Assembly: GCA_017619355.1 (NCBI GenBank)
Contig: JAFZSO010000059.1
Coordinates: 62,001-126,000 of the forward strand
DNA: 64,000 nucleotides
Direction of reading: 5' to 3'
From: Muribaculaceae bacterium
GTDB lineage: Bacteria; Bacteroidota; Bacteroidia; Bacteroidales; Muribaculaceae
Shown: piece after piece, positions 52,272 through 60,869 of the stretch
Numbering within the stretch: the stretch's first letter is position 1
Layout: the number at the start of each line of letters is the position of its first letter
Translations under genes and position numbers: made by a program
Notes under the pieces: generated by a model
The model's database searches: none
What the model was told of the DNA's origin: nothing
Seen by the model: the letters and a program-made list of their open reading frames with translations, nothing else

Positions 52272-53906
52272 ATGAGAAAAATTACTTTATTAGCGATGTT
52301 GATGGCATTGCTGATGCCATTGACTCTGAGTGCTCAAGACACTCATGTCTACTCAGTTGCAGGTGAGCCTAAAGCCCTGTTTGGCTCTGATAACGACTGG
52401 GATGCTGCATTCACTGGCACCGAGATGTTGCTGAACGACAACAACGTCTATGAATGGAACAGTGGGCAAGTAGAGCTTAACGCAGGAAGAGATGTTAAAT
52501 TCAAGGTAGTTGAAGATCATGATTGGGCTGTTTCCTATGGCTTGCAAGGTGAGACTGGCGAGGCTGCCAATATGATTTACACTCCCGAGAAACATGGCCT
52601 CTACACCCTCAAAGTCACATTTGATCCTGAGAACGACAACCTCGTTACAGGCGAGCTTACCCTTGTTGAGGAATTGCCGAACACTTACACAGTAGCTGGT
52701 GCTCCTGCTGCATTGTTCGGTGGCAAAGAATGGGATGAGAATAATGAAGTTGGTCTTATGCAGCTGAACGACAACGGTTTCTATGTGTGGACAAGCGAGT
52801 TGGCTGAACTCACTGTTGAGGACAATCCTCTTGCCGATCAAGGACCGGGTCATGTTGAGTTCAAGGTCATTGTTAACCATGACTGGAATGTTTCTTATCC
52901 AGGAGCAAACTATAGTTTAGAGATTCCAGCCAATGGCAAGTATAACCTGAAGGTGACCTTCGATCCAGAGACCAATGCCATTACTGGCGTACTTGTTCCT
53001 GAAGAAGTTGAGCCCACTTACTCGGTGGCAGGTATTCCTGCATCGCTGTTTGGGGGTGAGTGGGATGCCACCAACACAGCTACTGAGATGACACTCAACG
53101 AAGAGACCAACCTCTATGAGTGGTCCAGCGAGCTCACTGAACTCACTACCACCGATGGCGATCCGGAGGAACCTGGCTATGTGTTCTTGAAGGTTGTTGA
53201 AAACCATGACTGGAATGTGTCTTATCCCGAAGAAGATAATTATGACATTGTAATTCCAACAGATGGCAAATACACCCTCAAGGTCACTTTCAATCCAGAG
53301 ACTAAAGAGGTTAATGGCGAGCTGATTCTTGATGATCCCAATCTCATCACCGAGATTTATATGGTTGGCAACAAATTCAATCAGTGGCAGTGGGACACTC
53401 CAGAAGGACGCGTTCCTTTGAAATTCGTGGATGGCGGATTTGAGACTACTCAAACACTGGAAACAGGCGATGAGTTCAAGTTTATTGCACCTCTCGTTGC
53501 TGAGCCGGCAGAATTTGCCGATTGGAAGTGGTTCGGCGGTGAAGATGAGGCTCATGTGAGTAACTTCTGGGTGACTGATGATTTTGTTCATGGCTCTTGG
53601 CCTATTGATATGATCACTCATGAAGGTACTGAGCATAACTTCTTGATGTGCGTTACAGGAACATTCAGGTTCAGGATTATTTCTCGGGCTAATGAGGACG
53701 GTGATCTGCGTGCTCCTGTAGGTACTCCTGGCCTCCACGAGCCTCTCGTTCTGATTATCGGTGACCCATCAACAGCAGTTACCGACATTGCTGCCAACAA
53801 GAATGGCGACGATACTTGGTACAACATTGTTGGCATGAAGCTCATGGGCAAACCCACTGTTCCTGGCATTTACATCAACAATGGCAAGAAGGTGATTGTC
53901 AAATAA
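52272..53906 (+). CDS. Secreted protein with three SusE-like repeats
   Basis: A 544-residue exported protein (signal peptide ending TLSAQ). Three tandem modules of about 105-110 residues each begin with (Y/T)SVAGxPxxLFG and contain FKV(V/I)xxHDWxVSY and YxLKVTFxPE; a fourth, divergent module begins ITEIYMVGNKFNQWQWD, the opening typical of SusE/SusF starch-binding domains. The end WYNIVGMKLMGKPTVPGIYI then GKKVIVK resembles the common Bacteroidales C-terminal sorting-like motif. Likely a surface glycan-binding protein. No susCD genes adjoin it. It is AT-richer than the neighbours. Confidence 0.8.
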   Translation: MRKITLLAMLMALLMPLTLSAQDTHVYSVAGEPKALFGSDNDWDAAFTGTEMLLNDNNVYEWNSGQVELNAGRDVKFKVVEDHDWAVSYGLQGETGEAANMIYTPEKHGLYTLKVTFDPENDNLVTGELTLVEELPNTYTVAGAPAALFGGKEWDENNEVGLMQLNDNGFYVWTSELAELTVEDNPLADQGPGHVEFKVIVNHDWNVSYPGANYSLEIPANGKYNLKVTFDPETNAITGVLVPEEVEPTYSVAGIPASLFGGEWDATNTATEMTLNEETNLYEWSSELTELTTTDGDPEEPGYVFLKVVENHDWNVSYPEEDNYDIVIPTDGKYTLKVTFNPETKEVNGELILDDPNLITEIYMVGNKFNQWQWDTPEGRVPLKFVDGGFETTQTLETGDEFKFIAPLVAEPAEFADWKWFGGEDEAHVSNFWVTDDFVHGSWPIDMITHEGTEHNFLMCVTGTFRFRIISRANEDGDLRAPVGTPGLHEPLVLIIGDPSTAVTDIAANKNGDDTWYNIVGMKLMGKPTVPGIYINNGKKVIVK

Positions 53907-53965
53907 CACTTCTTGCGACTTGCCTTGTGAGCATTAGTTCATGAGGTATTGCGTAAAAATTTAGA

Positions 53966-54087
53966 GTCTGGTAAAAAGTCCGTTAGGACTGTTGAGAATT
54001 TAGGCAGGGGTGAAGCCGCAGGCGGAACCCCTGTCATTTTTGTGTATCCCGCATTTAGTCCCATCGGGACGACAGAATGTGAATCAA
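53966..54087 (+). repeat. REP-like palindromic element, type A
   Basis: The left half of the 17455-17774 composite is repeated here: GTCTGGTAAAAAGTCCG, hairpin AGTCCGTTAGGACT, CAGGGGTGAAGCCG...CCCCTG long hairpin, AGTCCCATCGGGAC and GACAGAATGTGAATCAA. Its last bases contain the TCA that forms the stop codon of the CPBP gene on the other strand (54084-54086). Confidence 0.75.
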
Positions 54088-54932
54088 GCTTTCCTTGATT
54101 TGGCAAAAATATAGATAATAACTGCCGTGGCTATGACACTTGCTGTTGCCATGATGGGGAATTGCCCCTCTTGCGGCAGACCCAAAGAGTCAATGCCGTT
54201 GGTCTCGATGGCCTGGGTGTTGGCAAGGTAAGTCGCCACCACCACAAGGCTGTTGTTGAGCGCATGGGCAATGATGGGCACCCACAGCGAGCGCGTCCAC
54301 ACCACCAGGTAGCCAAACCAGATGCCCAGCAGCAGGCGTGGGAAAAAGCCAAAGAACTGCAGGTGGAACGCACTGAATATGAAGGCGACAAAGATAATGG
54401 AAACATGCTTGTTCACAGCCTTTTGCAGGAAGGTGCCCAGCATGGCGCCGCGGAAGAACATCTCCTCGGCTATGCCTGTGAGCACGCCCACAATGAGCAC
54501 AATCCACAGCATCTCCACAAACGAGGTAGTGCTGAGCAGCGAGTTGGTCACTTCCAGGGCGGCATCCTCGCTCTCGCGCATCCACTCTTCCACGCCGCTC
54601 ATCCACTGAGGTAGGTGCATGAGCTTGTTCATCTCCACCAGGTAGTTCATGGCGGGCAGCGAAGCCACCATCACCGCTATCACCAGCAATATGTCCTTGA
54701 GGGCCGGTGCCTTGTCGAGGCGCAGAAAACGCCAAGGGGCTTGGTAGGCAAGGTAGGCGAATAAGATTGCCGGTGCAATGAACACAAGCACATTCTGTGC
54801 CACTATCATGATGGAGGCGGGTTGTCCCATTGAGACAAAACTTGCGATAATCAGTCCCGCGAAGAGCAATACCCATAGCACCACCTGCTTCATGGCGAAC
54901 GAGAGTTGGGCTTTTTCCTGTAGTTTTTCCAT
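54084..54932 (-). CDS. CPBP family intramembrane glutamic protease
   Basis: A 282-residue membrane protein with about eight helices. Catalytic motifs of the CPBP/Abi (type II CAAX protease-like) family: EE-x3-R as AEEMFFRGAMLG, FxxxH as FSAFHLQFFGFFPR, and HALNNS. Family members cleave prenylated or membrane peptides and are linked to bacteriocin self-immunity or envelope processing; the substrate here is unknown. The gene's stop codon lies inside a REP-like element, so its extreme C-terminus may have been set by that insertion. Confidence 0.92.
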   Translation of the reverse strand: MEKLQEKAQLSFAMKQVVLWVLLFAGLIIASFVSMGQPASIMIVAQNVLVFIAPAILFAYLAYQAPWRFLRLDKAPALKDILLVIAVMVASLPAMNYLVEMNKLMHLPQWMSGVEEWMRESEDAALEVTNSLLSTTSFVEMLWIVLIVGVLTGIAEEMFFRGAMLGTFLQKAVNKHVSIIFVAFIFSAFHLQFFGFFPRLLLGIWFGYLVVWTRSLWVPIIAHALNNSLVVVATYLANTQAIETNGIDSLGLPQEGQFPIMATASVIATAVIIYIFAKSRKA

Positions 54933-54981
54933 AAAAAGTGTTTATTTTAAGGCAAAATTAGTGATTTTCATTTGAATATGC

Positions 54982-55002
54982 TATATTTGCAACAAAAAGG
55001 AG
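54982..55002 (+). promoter_or_regulatory. -7 box and strong Shine-Dalgarno of the DUF4251 gene
   Basis: TATATTTG (54982-54989), then AAAAAGGAGGAC ending 10 nt before the ATG. Such a strong Shine-Dalgarno is unusual in this genome, where most genes show none. Confidence 0.6.
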
Positions 55003-55011
55003 GACTTTACG

Positions 55012-55629
55012 ATGAAAAAATTGTTGTTATTGATGGTTTCCATGCTTGTGGGCATGGCGGCAGTCCAGGCTCAGGATGCGGTGACTGCCATCGACGATGA
55101 AGTGAACCTTGCTGTGGTGAAACCTGCAGTACCTTCTAAAGAAACCAAAGCCCAGCGCAAGGCGCATGAGAAAGAAATGCGTGCACAGGTCAATCAGCTG
55201 GCGCACGAAAAGGCGCTGCAGGCCATGGAGCAGGGCTATTTTGTGGTGATGGCCGACCGCATTTCAGACGGGCGAACCGGCTACACTGCCAGCGGGTTGT
55301 CAGATAATGCCAACTTCCTGCTTTGTCAGGGCGACGCAGGCATTTTTCAGGTGGCATATCTCAGAGGAGCTCCAGGTGCTAATGGCCTTGGCGGCATGAC
55401 GCTGCATGGCAGTGTGAAAGGTGTGCGCATCAAGGAGAATAAAGATGGGGCTGTGTCCATGTCATACAATATGGTGGGCTCTCAGATGAACGCCTATGTG
55501 ACGATTAACCTCTACAAAGAGTGCGACCGCGTGATGGTGGATGTGAATCCTACTATGGGACGAGGCAGCATCACCCTCTATGGCCGACTGGTTCCCTACC
55601 GTAATGCAAAGATCAAAATCGACAGATAG
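55012..55629 (+). CDS. DUF4251 domain secreted protein
   Basis: A 205-residue exported protein (MKKLLLLMVSMLVGMAAVQA signal). A basic amphipathic linker (ETKAQRKAHEKEMRAQVNQL) leads to the DUF4251 domain: ALQAMEQGYFVVMADRI, DNANFLLCQGDAGIFQVAYL, GGMTLHGSVKGVRIKE and MGRGSITLYGRLVP. This family of Bacteroidales periplasmic proteins has no known function. It has its own promoter and is followed by a hairpin at 55655-55688. Confidence 0.85.
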   Translation: MKKLLLLMVSMLVGMAAVQAQDAVTAIDDEVNLAVVKPAVPSKETKAQRKAHEKEMRAQVNQLAHEKALQAMEQGYFVVMADRISDGRTGYTASGLSDNANFLLCQGDAGIFQVAYLRGAPGANGLGGMTLHGSVKGVRIKENKDGAVSMSYNMVGSQMNAYVTINLYKECDRVMVDVNPTMGRGSITLYGRLVPYRNAKIKIDR

Positions 55630-55654
55630 CGCTATTTACATTTGTAAACACGGT

Positions 55655-55688
55655 AATGGGCGTGCGAATGAGGTTTCGCGCGCCCATT
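55655..55688. terminator. Hairpin between the DUF4251 gene and the feo operon end
   Basis: A 14-bp stem AATGGGCGTGCGAA/TTCGCGCGCCCATT with one G-T pair, between convergent genes. The flanking U-tracts are weak. Confidence 0.65.
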
Positions 55689-55707
55689 GCTATATTTGGC
55701 GTTTTGT

Positions 55708-55893
55708 CTATTGTTGACAATGGTTGCACTTGCTTTGCAGGGGGCAGTTTTCGCAGCCATTGTCGTGTTCGCTGCAGCCGCACTCGTCGTTGCCACAGCC
55801 GCATGAATTGCCTCCATGCCACTGCCGCCACATGCGCCTTGCCATGAACAGCAGGGCGGCAACAACTATGAGGATGACAATGGCGGTTTGCAT
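55708..55893 (-). CDS. FeoB-associated Cys-rich membrane protein
   Basis: A 61-residue protein: one N-terminal transmembrane helix (about 3-19, AIVILIVVAALLFM) and a Cys-rich tail with CGCGNDECGC, CENC and CNHC (nine cysteines). The pattern matches the small FeoB-associated Cys-rich family that takes the place of FeoC in many Bacteroidetes. It may bind Fe2+ or an Fe-S cluster at the cytoplasmic face of FeoB. It is 56 nt downstream of feoAB on the same strand. Confidence 0.88.
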   Translation of the reverse strand: MQTAIVILIVVAALLFMARRMWRQWHGGNSCGCGNDECGCSEHDNGCENCPLQSKCNHCQQ

Positions 55894-55949
55894 TTCAAGC
55901 GGGTTTTTGAGGTTTTGTATATTGAAATCCGTTTGTCAAATTGTGACAA

Positions 55950-58301
55950 TCAAAAGATCAGGTTGGCTATCTGATAGAATACAAACGAGAAGAGCCAGGC
56001 CACGGCAGTGGTGTAGAATATCTCGAACAGCATCCACTTGGTGCCTGCTTCGCGCCGCACAGCCACCAGGGCGGCAATGCACGGGAAATAGAGCAGCACA
56101 AAGAGCATGAACGAGTAGGCGACGATGGGGTTGAACACATGTTTGCCGCTGGCGTCGGTCACCGTCTGCAGTTTTTCCTTGAGCGAAACCGATTCCTCGT
56201 CGGCCTCTTCGCCGGTGTAGAGCACGCCCATCGACGATACCACAATCTCCTTGGCGGCAGCGCCTGTGAGCACGCTCACGCCCATCTGCCAGTTAAAGCC
56301 CAGCGGTGCCACCACGGGTTCTATGGCCTTGCCCATCTGGCCCATATAGGAGTTCTCGATTTGCTGCTGTTTTGTCTGTCCCTCGTGCCGCGGGAAGTAG
56401 CCCAGCGCCCACACGATGATAGATGCCGCCAGAATCACGGTGGCCATCTTGCGCAGGTATTGCGAACCCTTGCTCCACATGTGCAGCGTGGCATTTCGCG
56501 CTGTGGGCATGCGGTAGGGTGGCAGTTCCATCACAAACTGGGTCTTGTCGCGCTTCATGAGTGTGCGGCTCAGCAGGATGGCGGTGAATGCCGCAACCAG
56601 GATACCCACCAGGTAGATGCTCATCAGTATAAGTCCCTGATGTGCAGTAAAGAAGGCCGACACGAGCAACAGGTAGAGTGGCAGTCGTGCCGAACACGAC
56701 ATGAAGGGGATGGTGAGAATGGTGATGATGCGGTCGCGCCGGTTCTCGAGTGTGCGTGTCGCCATGATGGCGGGAACACCGCACCCGAATCCTATCAGGT
56801 AGGGAATGAACGACTTGCCGTGCAACCCTACGCGGTGCATGATGCGGTCCACAATAAATGCAGCTCGCGCCATATAGCCGCTGTCTTCCAGAATCGAGAT
56901 GAAGAAGAAGAGTATCAGGATGTTAGGCAGGAACACCAGCACGCCGCCCACACCGGCAATGATGCCGTCGACCACCAGGTCGCGCAAGATGCCGTCGGGC
57001 ATGACGCTCCCCACCCACGAGCCAAACCATTCCACACCTTTCTCAATCCACTCCTGCGGATAGGCGCCGAGCGTGAAGGTGGCCTGGAACATGAGCCACA
57101 TGAGTCCGAACAGGATGGGCAGACCCAGCCAGCGATTGGTGAGCACCACATCCATGGCATAGCCCAGTTTCGACTTGTCGGTCTTTCGGTTTTGGGTCAG
57201 CACCTCGGCAAGGGCGCCGCGCACAAAGCCATATTTCACATCGCTGATGATGCTGGTGATATCGTCGTTATACTCTTTTTCAATGTTTTTCCGCAGCTTC
57301 TCGGCCTTCTCCTGGATGGCGTCATGGTTGGCCAACGACTTGGTGAGCGCAAGGGCGTGCTTGTCGTTCTCGATGATTTTGAGCAGCGTGTAGCGGTTCA
57401 TTTCTGGGGCAAGTTGTCCTAATTCGGCAATCGCTTCCTCAATCACGGTGCCATAGTTCACATTCTTGTGAGTGGTGGTGTGTTCCGACTCCTCGATGGC
57501 TTCGAGCGAGGCCTTGAGCACATCTTTGATACCTTTGCCGTCGCGGGCGGTCACAGGGATGATGCGTGCACCCAGCAAGCGGCTCATGGCTTCCACATCC
57601 AGTTTGTCGCCGCTCTTCTCGAATTCGTCCCACATGTTCAGGGCAATAACCAGCGGTATGTTCATGTCCATGAGCTGGGTGGTGAGATACATGTTGCGTT
57701 CGAGGTTGCCGGCATCCACGATATTGAGGATGGCATCGGGGTGATGGTCGCGCAGATAGGTGCGCACATACATCTCCTCAGGGGAGTATTCGGTGAGTGA
57801 GTAGGTGCCCGGAAGGTCCACCAACTGCACTTTTTTGCCATTAATTGTAAACTCTCCCTCCTTGCAATCTACGGTCACGCCGCCATAGTTGCCCACCTTC
57901 TCTTTGGCGCCGGTGGCAAAGTTAAACAGCGATGTCTTGCCGCAGTTGGGGTTGCCCACGAGTGCCACGCGCAGCACATTGTCGGCGAGGGGGTCTAACT
58001 CCTCGATCGTGGTGTCGGTGGTGCCCATATACTGGAATTCCCCGTTTGTCTCTATTTCCTGGTCGAGGTCGGTCACATCGATTTGTGCCGCCTCGCTGTG
58101 CCTGAGCGAGATGTGCGAACCCAGTATGCGGTATTCGACGGGGTCGAGCAGCGGTGCGTTCTTGATGACCGTGACCTCGGCGCCCTTCACGAAGCCCATT
58201 TCGAGCAGGCGTTGGCGAAAGGCGCCATCACCGTTCACCCGCACCACTTTCACGGTGCTGCCTATGGGTTCGTTGTCAAGTTTTCTTATATATGTAGTCA
58301 T
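55950..58301 (-). CDS. feoB: Ferrous iron transporter, FeoA-FeoB fusion
   Basis: A 783-residue protein. Residues 1-77 are a FeoA (SH3-like) domain (GSTVKVVRVNGDGAFRQRLL). The G domain starts at about 110 with GNPNCGKTSLFN (116-127), the G3 DLPGTYSL and G4 NMWD motifs, followed by the helical bundle and two Gate motifs in the membrane core (ILEDSGYMARAAFIVDRIMH, LIGFGCGVPAIMATRTLENR). It imports Fe2+ across the inner membrane. It is between an OprB-like porin gene (13 nt upstream) and the Cys-rich accessory gene. Confidence 0.95.
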   Translation of the reverse strand: MTTYIRKLDNEPIGSTVKVVRVNGDGAFRQRLLEMGFVKGAEVTVIKNAPLLDPVEYRILGSHISLRHSEAAQIDVTDLDQEIETNGEFQYMGTTDTTIEELDPLADNVLRVALVGNPNCGKTSLFNFATGAKEKVGNYGGVTVDCKEGEFTINGKKVQLVDLPGTYSLTEYSPEEMYVRTYLRDHHPDAILNIVDAGNLERNMYLTTQLMDMNIPLVIALNMWDEFEKSGDKLDVEAMSRLLGARIIPVTARDGKGIKDVLKASLEAIEESEHTTTHKNVNYGTVIEEAIAELGQLAPEMNRYTLLKIIENDKHALALTKSLANHDAIQEKAEKLRKNIEKEYNDDITSIISDVKYGFVRGALAEVLTQNRKTDKSKLGYAMDVVLTNRWLGLPILFGLMWLMFQATFTLGAYPQEWIEKGVEWFGSWVGSVMPDGILRDLVVDGIIAGVGGVLVFLPNILILFFFISILEDSGYMARAAFIVDRIMHRVGLHGKSFIPYLIGFGCGVPAIMATRTLENRRDRIITILTIPFMSCSARLPLYLLLVSAFFTAHQGLILMSIYLVGILVAAFTAILLSRTLMKRDKTQFVMELPPYRMPTARNATLHMWSKGSQYLRKMATVILAASIIVWALGYFPRHEGQTKQQQIENSYMGQMGKAIEPVVAPLGFNWQMGVSVLTGAAAKEIVVSSMGVLYTGEEADEESVSLKEKLQTVTDASGKHVFNPIVAYSFMLFVLLYFPCIAALVAVRREAGTKWMLFEIFYTTAVAWLFSFVFYQIANLIF

Positions 58302-58314
58302 TGTCGATGAATTT

Positions 58315-59394
58315 TCAAAACTCGAAGCCTAGCCTGATGGTGCCTACCAGGGCATCCTTCGCCCCCTCGGTGCCGGCAGGGTTGATGATGTACTGCAGGT
58401 CGGGCGAGAGGTAGAGGTAGTCGTTGAACTGATAGCGGTAGTTCAGTTCTATGGCCGTCTCCCAGGCCTTGCCCACGGGTGCCGCGGTGGCAAGCCCCAA
58501 TCCCAGGCAATCTTTGCCTTCACCTGACAACAGCGAGGTGAGGGTTGCACCCGCCGTCAGGCTCGCCGTCACCTGGTCTTCCTTGCGTGAGGAGAAGGCT
58601 CCCGAGACAAAGGCGTCGATATGCCGGTCGCCAGTCTGCCAGAGTTGCCCTCCAATCGAACCGTAGACACCCCAGTTTTCAACCCCAGTATGATAGAATC
58701 CGCCCAGCTTGAAAGTGGCATTTTCAGTGGGACTGAACTGCAATTCCGAGATGGTTACATAGCCTTTGCTCTTGTTTAACTTATGCTTTAAGTTATATTT
58801 GTTATCATCGTCATCATCAATCTCTCCGCCATTGAAGATTCCGTTGTGCCAAGTTAAAGCATCACTTAAACTCCAGCTCAAATTCACGCCCAGACTCGTG
58901 TTGGGCGCGGTGGGGAAACTGGTGTTGTAAAATACCGGATTTGTATAGAAGGCGAGGTTCAGAAAATTCTCTGAAGTTTCGCAAAAACCATACACATCTG
59001 TCATGTCTTGAATGCCGGCAGTGATTTCCACATTGCCTATCGTGTGGCTGTACTTGGCATACAGCAGAAATATGGGGCGATTGCCGTTTTCATTGTTGTT
59101 GATACACTGCAAGTCACCCACAAGGTCATCAGTCGGGCAACCACCGTGGGCACTACCTGCCGCAAAGGTGAAACGGCCGTTTCGCCACGGGTTGATTTCC
59201 ACTCCCAGAGTGGCATAGCCTATGTAGCGCGCACCGGTCTTGATGCCGCCCGCCATGTTAGTGACCAAATCAGCAGTATAACTTCCCATAGGAACAAATG
59301 TCTTTACTGTGTCAGTTTCTTCTGCATTGGCTCCCAGCCCATTAGCGATGAGCACGATGGTAGCCAAGGCGATTTTTCTTAATATGTTACACAT
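58315..59394 (-). CDS. OprB-like porin in the feo operon
   Basis: A 359-residue exported beta-barrel: signal peptide MCNILRKIALATIVLIANGL, N-terminal strands GARYIGYATLGVEINPWRNG, and the C-terminal signature YRYQFNDYLYLSPDLQYIIN with DALVGTIRLGFEF, as in OprB carbohydrate-selective porins. The first gene of a probable three-gene operon with feoAB. A role as outer-membrane route for ferrous iron or an iron complex is inferred from position only. The start at ATG 59394 follows from a TAATTTTG box at 59404-59411 that excludes the longer frame. Confidence 0.85.
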   Translation of the reverse strand: MCNILRKIALATIVLIANGLGANAEETDTVKTFVPMGSYTADLVTNMAGGIKTGARYIGYATLGVEINPWRNGRFTFAAGSAHGGCPTDDLVGDLQCINNNENGNRPIFLLYAKYSHTIGNVEITAGIQDMTDVYGFCETSENFLNLAFYTNPVFYNTSFPTAPNTSLGVNLSWSLSDALTWHNGIFNGGEIDDDDDNKYNLKHKLNKSKGYVTISELQFSPTENATFKLGGFYHTGVENWGVYGSIGGQLWQTGDRHIDAFVSGAFSSRKEDQVTASLTAGATLTSLLSGEGKDCLGLGLATAAPVGKAWETAIELNYRYQFNDYLYLSPDLQYIINPAGTEGAKDALVGTIRLGFEF

Positions 59395-59403
59395 ATCGTT
59401 TTG

Positions 59404-59450
59404 CAAAATTAGGTAGTACTCAAGTTTTTGAAATCCCAAAATTAGGTGAT
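59404..59450 (-). promoter_or_regulatory. feo operon promoter region with 33-bp-spaced direct repeat
   Basis: CAAAATTAGGT occurs at 59404-59414 and again at 59437-59447 (33 bp apart, about three helical turns). On the minus strand each copy reads ACCTAATTTTG and contains a TAATTTTG -7 box. They may be tandem promoters or an operator. Further right a CCCC-TATTTGT-GGGG palindrome sits at 59466-59480. Confidence 0.5.
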
Positions 59451-59510
59451 TTTTCCGACATTTCACCCCTATTTGTGGGGATTATTGTCAAAAATGAGAG
59501 AAAAAAGGGT

Positions 59511-59518
59511 TACCTTTG
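59511..59518 (+). promoter_or_regulatory. -7 box of the hemerythrin-LuxR pair
   Basis: TACCTTTG 18 nt before the ATG at 59536. A TTG at 59485-59487 is 23 nt upstream, slightly far. Confidence 0.6.
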
Positions 59519-59535
59519 CGAAAACAATTCGCTAT

Positions 59536-60234
59536 ATGGCACACATTTTCTTTGAAAAACAGGGCAAACTGTCGGATATGATCACCTTGTATCCCAATTT
59601 GCTGCACACCTTGCCCCGCTTCGACATCAGCCTGGGCTTCGGCAACAAGACCATCGCCGAGGTGTGTGAGCAGAACGGCGTGAATCCCGATTTCTTCCTG
59701 CTCATTTGCAATGTCTATTCGTTCGACGACTACCTGCCCTCGAAACAGGAGCTTGCCACCATCGACATGAGCCAGCTCGTCACCTACCTCGAGAAGTCGC
59801 ACCGCTACTACCTCGACAAGCGCATCAGTCACATTCAGCACCACATGAACCGAATTGTCGGATTATTGCAAAACAAGCGTATTGGTGAGGTGTTGCATAA
59901 CTTCATAGAGGTGTATCGTGGCGAGGTGGAAGAGCACTTTAACTATGAGGAGCAGAATGTGTATGCGCACCTCACAAAGCTCCAGCAAGGCATCCCCGAC
60001 AAGGCCTATAGCATTGCCGATTTCATCTCGTCGCACGGCAATCTGCAGGAGAAACTGGAAGACCTCACACAAATCATCTTCAAGTATCTGCCGGCGCAAA
60101 TGTCGGCCGAGGACGATGCCATCGAGGTCGTCTTCGACCTGCTCCAGCTCTCGCGCGACCTCAAGAAGCACTCGCTCATCGAGGAGAAAATCATGGTTCC
60201 TTATGTCATGCAGCTCGAAAGGAGGGTGAAATGA
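59536..60234 (+). CDS. Hemerythrin HHE domain protein
   Basis: A 232-residue protein. The N-terminal 65 residues (KTIAEVCEQNGVNPDFFLLI) resemble the ScdA_N-type helix bundle of RIC iron-sulfur repair proteins. The hemerythrin part contains candidate di-iron ligands HRYYLDKRISHIQHHMNRIV, VEEHFNYEEQNVYAHL and KKHSLIEEKIMVPYV. It could bind O2, NO or iron in the cytoplasm. I start at ATG 59536, after the TACCTTTG box. It shares an ATGA overlap (60231-60234) with the LuxR regulator, so a sensor-regulator pairing is likely. Confidence 0.87.
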   Translation: MAHIFFEKQGKLSDMITLYPNLLHTLPRFDISLGFGNKTIAEVCEQNGVNPDFFLLICNVYSFDDYLPSKQELATIDMSQLVTYLEKSHRYYLDKRISHIQHHMNRIVGLLQNKRIGEVLHNFIEVYRGEVEEHFNYEEQNVYAHLTKLQQGIPDKAYSIADFISSHGNLQEKLEDLTQIIFKYLPAQMSAEDDAIEVVFDLLQLSRDLKKHSLIEEKIMVPYVMQLERRVK

Positions 60235-60791
60235 AAAGTCGCATTCTCATTGTCGAACCGTCGGAGATGATTGTGGCAGGCCTCTCTGCCATACTCAAGA
60301 ATCTGAATTACAGGGTGCTGGAGCCGCGTCGCACCGTCGATGGGCTCAGTGGCGACTTGGCCGTGCTGCGCCCCGATGTGATGATTATCAACCCCACGCT
60401 CTGCCCCAATCTGGCGCAGGTGCTCGACAGGCGCCCCATCAGGGTGGCTGCCCTGGTCTATCAGTATGTGGAGCAGTCGCTTTTGCATCAGTATGATGCC
60501 GTGATTGATGTGCGCGACGGCAGCAACATCATCGAGGGCAAATTCGTGGAACTCTGTTCGGCCGCCACCCCAAGCGAGGCGCGGGGCACCGCCAGCCACG
60601 ACCTCACCAAGCGGGAGACAGCTGTGCTGGTTGAGGTGGCAAAGGGGTTGACCAATAAGGAGATAGCCGATGCGTTGAATCTCTCGGTGCACACCATCAT
60701 CTCGCACCGCAAGAACATCATGCACAAGACCGGCATCAAGAGTGTGGCGGGCCTCACCGTCTATGCCATGCTCAACAATCTCATCGATTAA
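60231..60791 (+). CDS. LuxR-type regulator with degenerate receiver domain
   Basis: A 186-residue protein. Residues about 1-110 align with a response-regulator receiver (KSRILIVEPSEMIVAGLSAIL), but the phospho-acceptor position reads VMIINPTLCPN, so the Asp is replaced and the acidic pair at the start is reduced to a single Glu. Residues about 120-186 form a LuxR helix-turn-helix (LTKRETAVLVEVAKGLTNKE, IADALNLSVHTIISHRKNIM). It should bind DNA without classical phosphorylation, possibly controlled by the coupled hemerythrin protein. Confidence 0.9.
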   Translation: MKSRILIVEPSEMIVAGLSAILKNLNYRVLEPRRTVDGLSGDLAVLRPDVMIINPTLCPNLAQVLDRRPIRVAALVYQYVEQSLLHQYDAVIDVRDGSNIIEGKFVELCSAATPSEARGTASHDLTKRETAVLVEVAKGLTNKEIADALNLSVHTIISHRKNIMHKTGIKSVAGLTVYAMLNNLID

Positions 60792-60869
60792 ACCCTAATG
60801 ACCGATTTGGGTTAAACCTCTTGAAATAGTCCAAAATTCCCTCATTTTTTGCTAAAATCACCTTATTTT

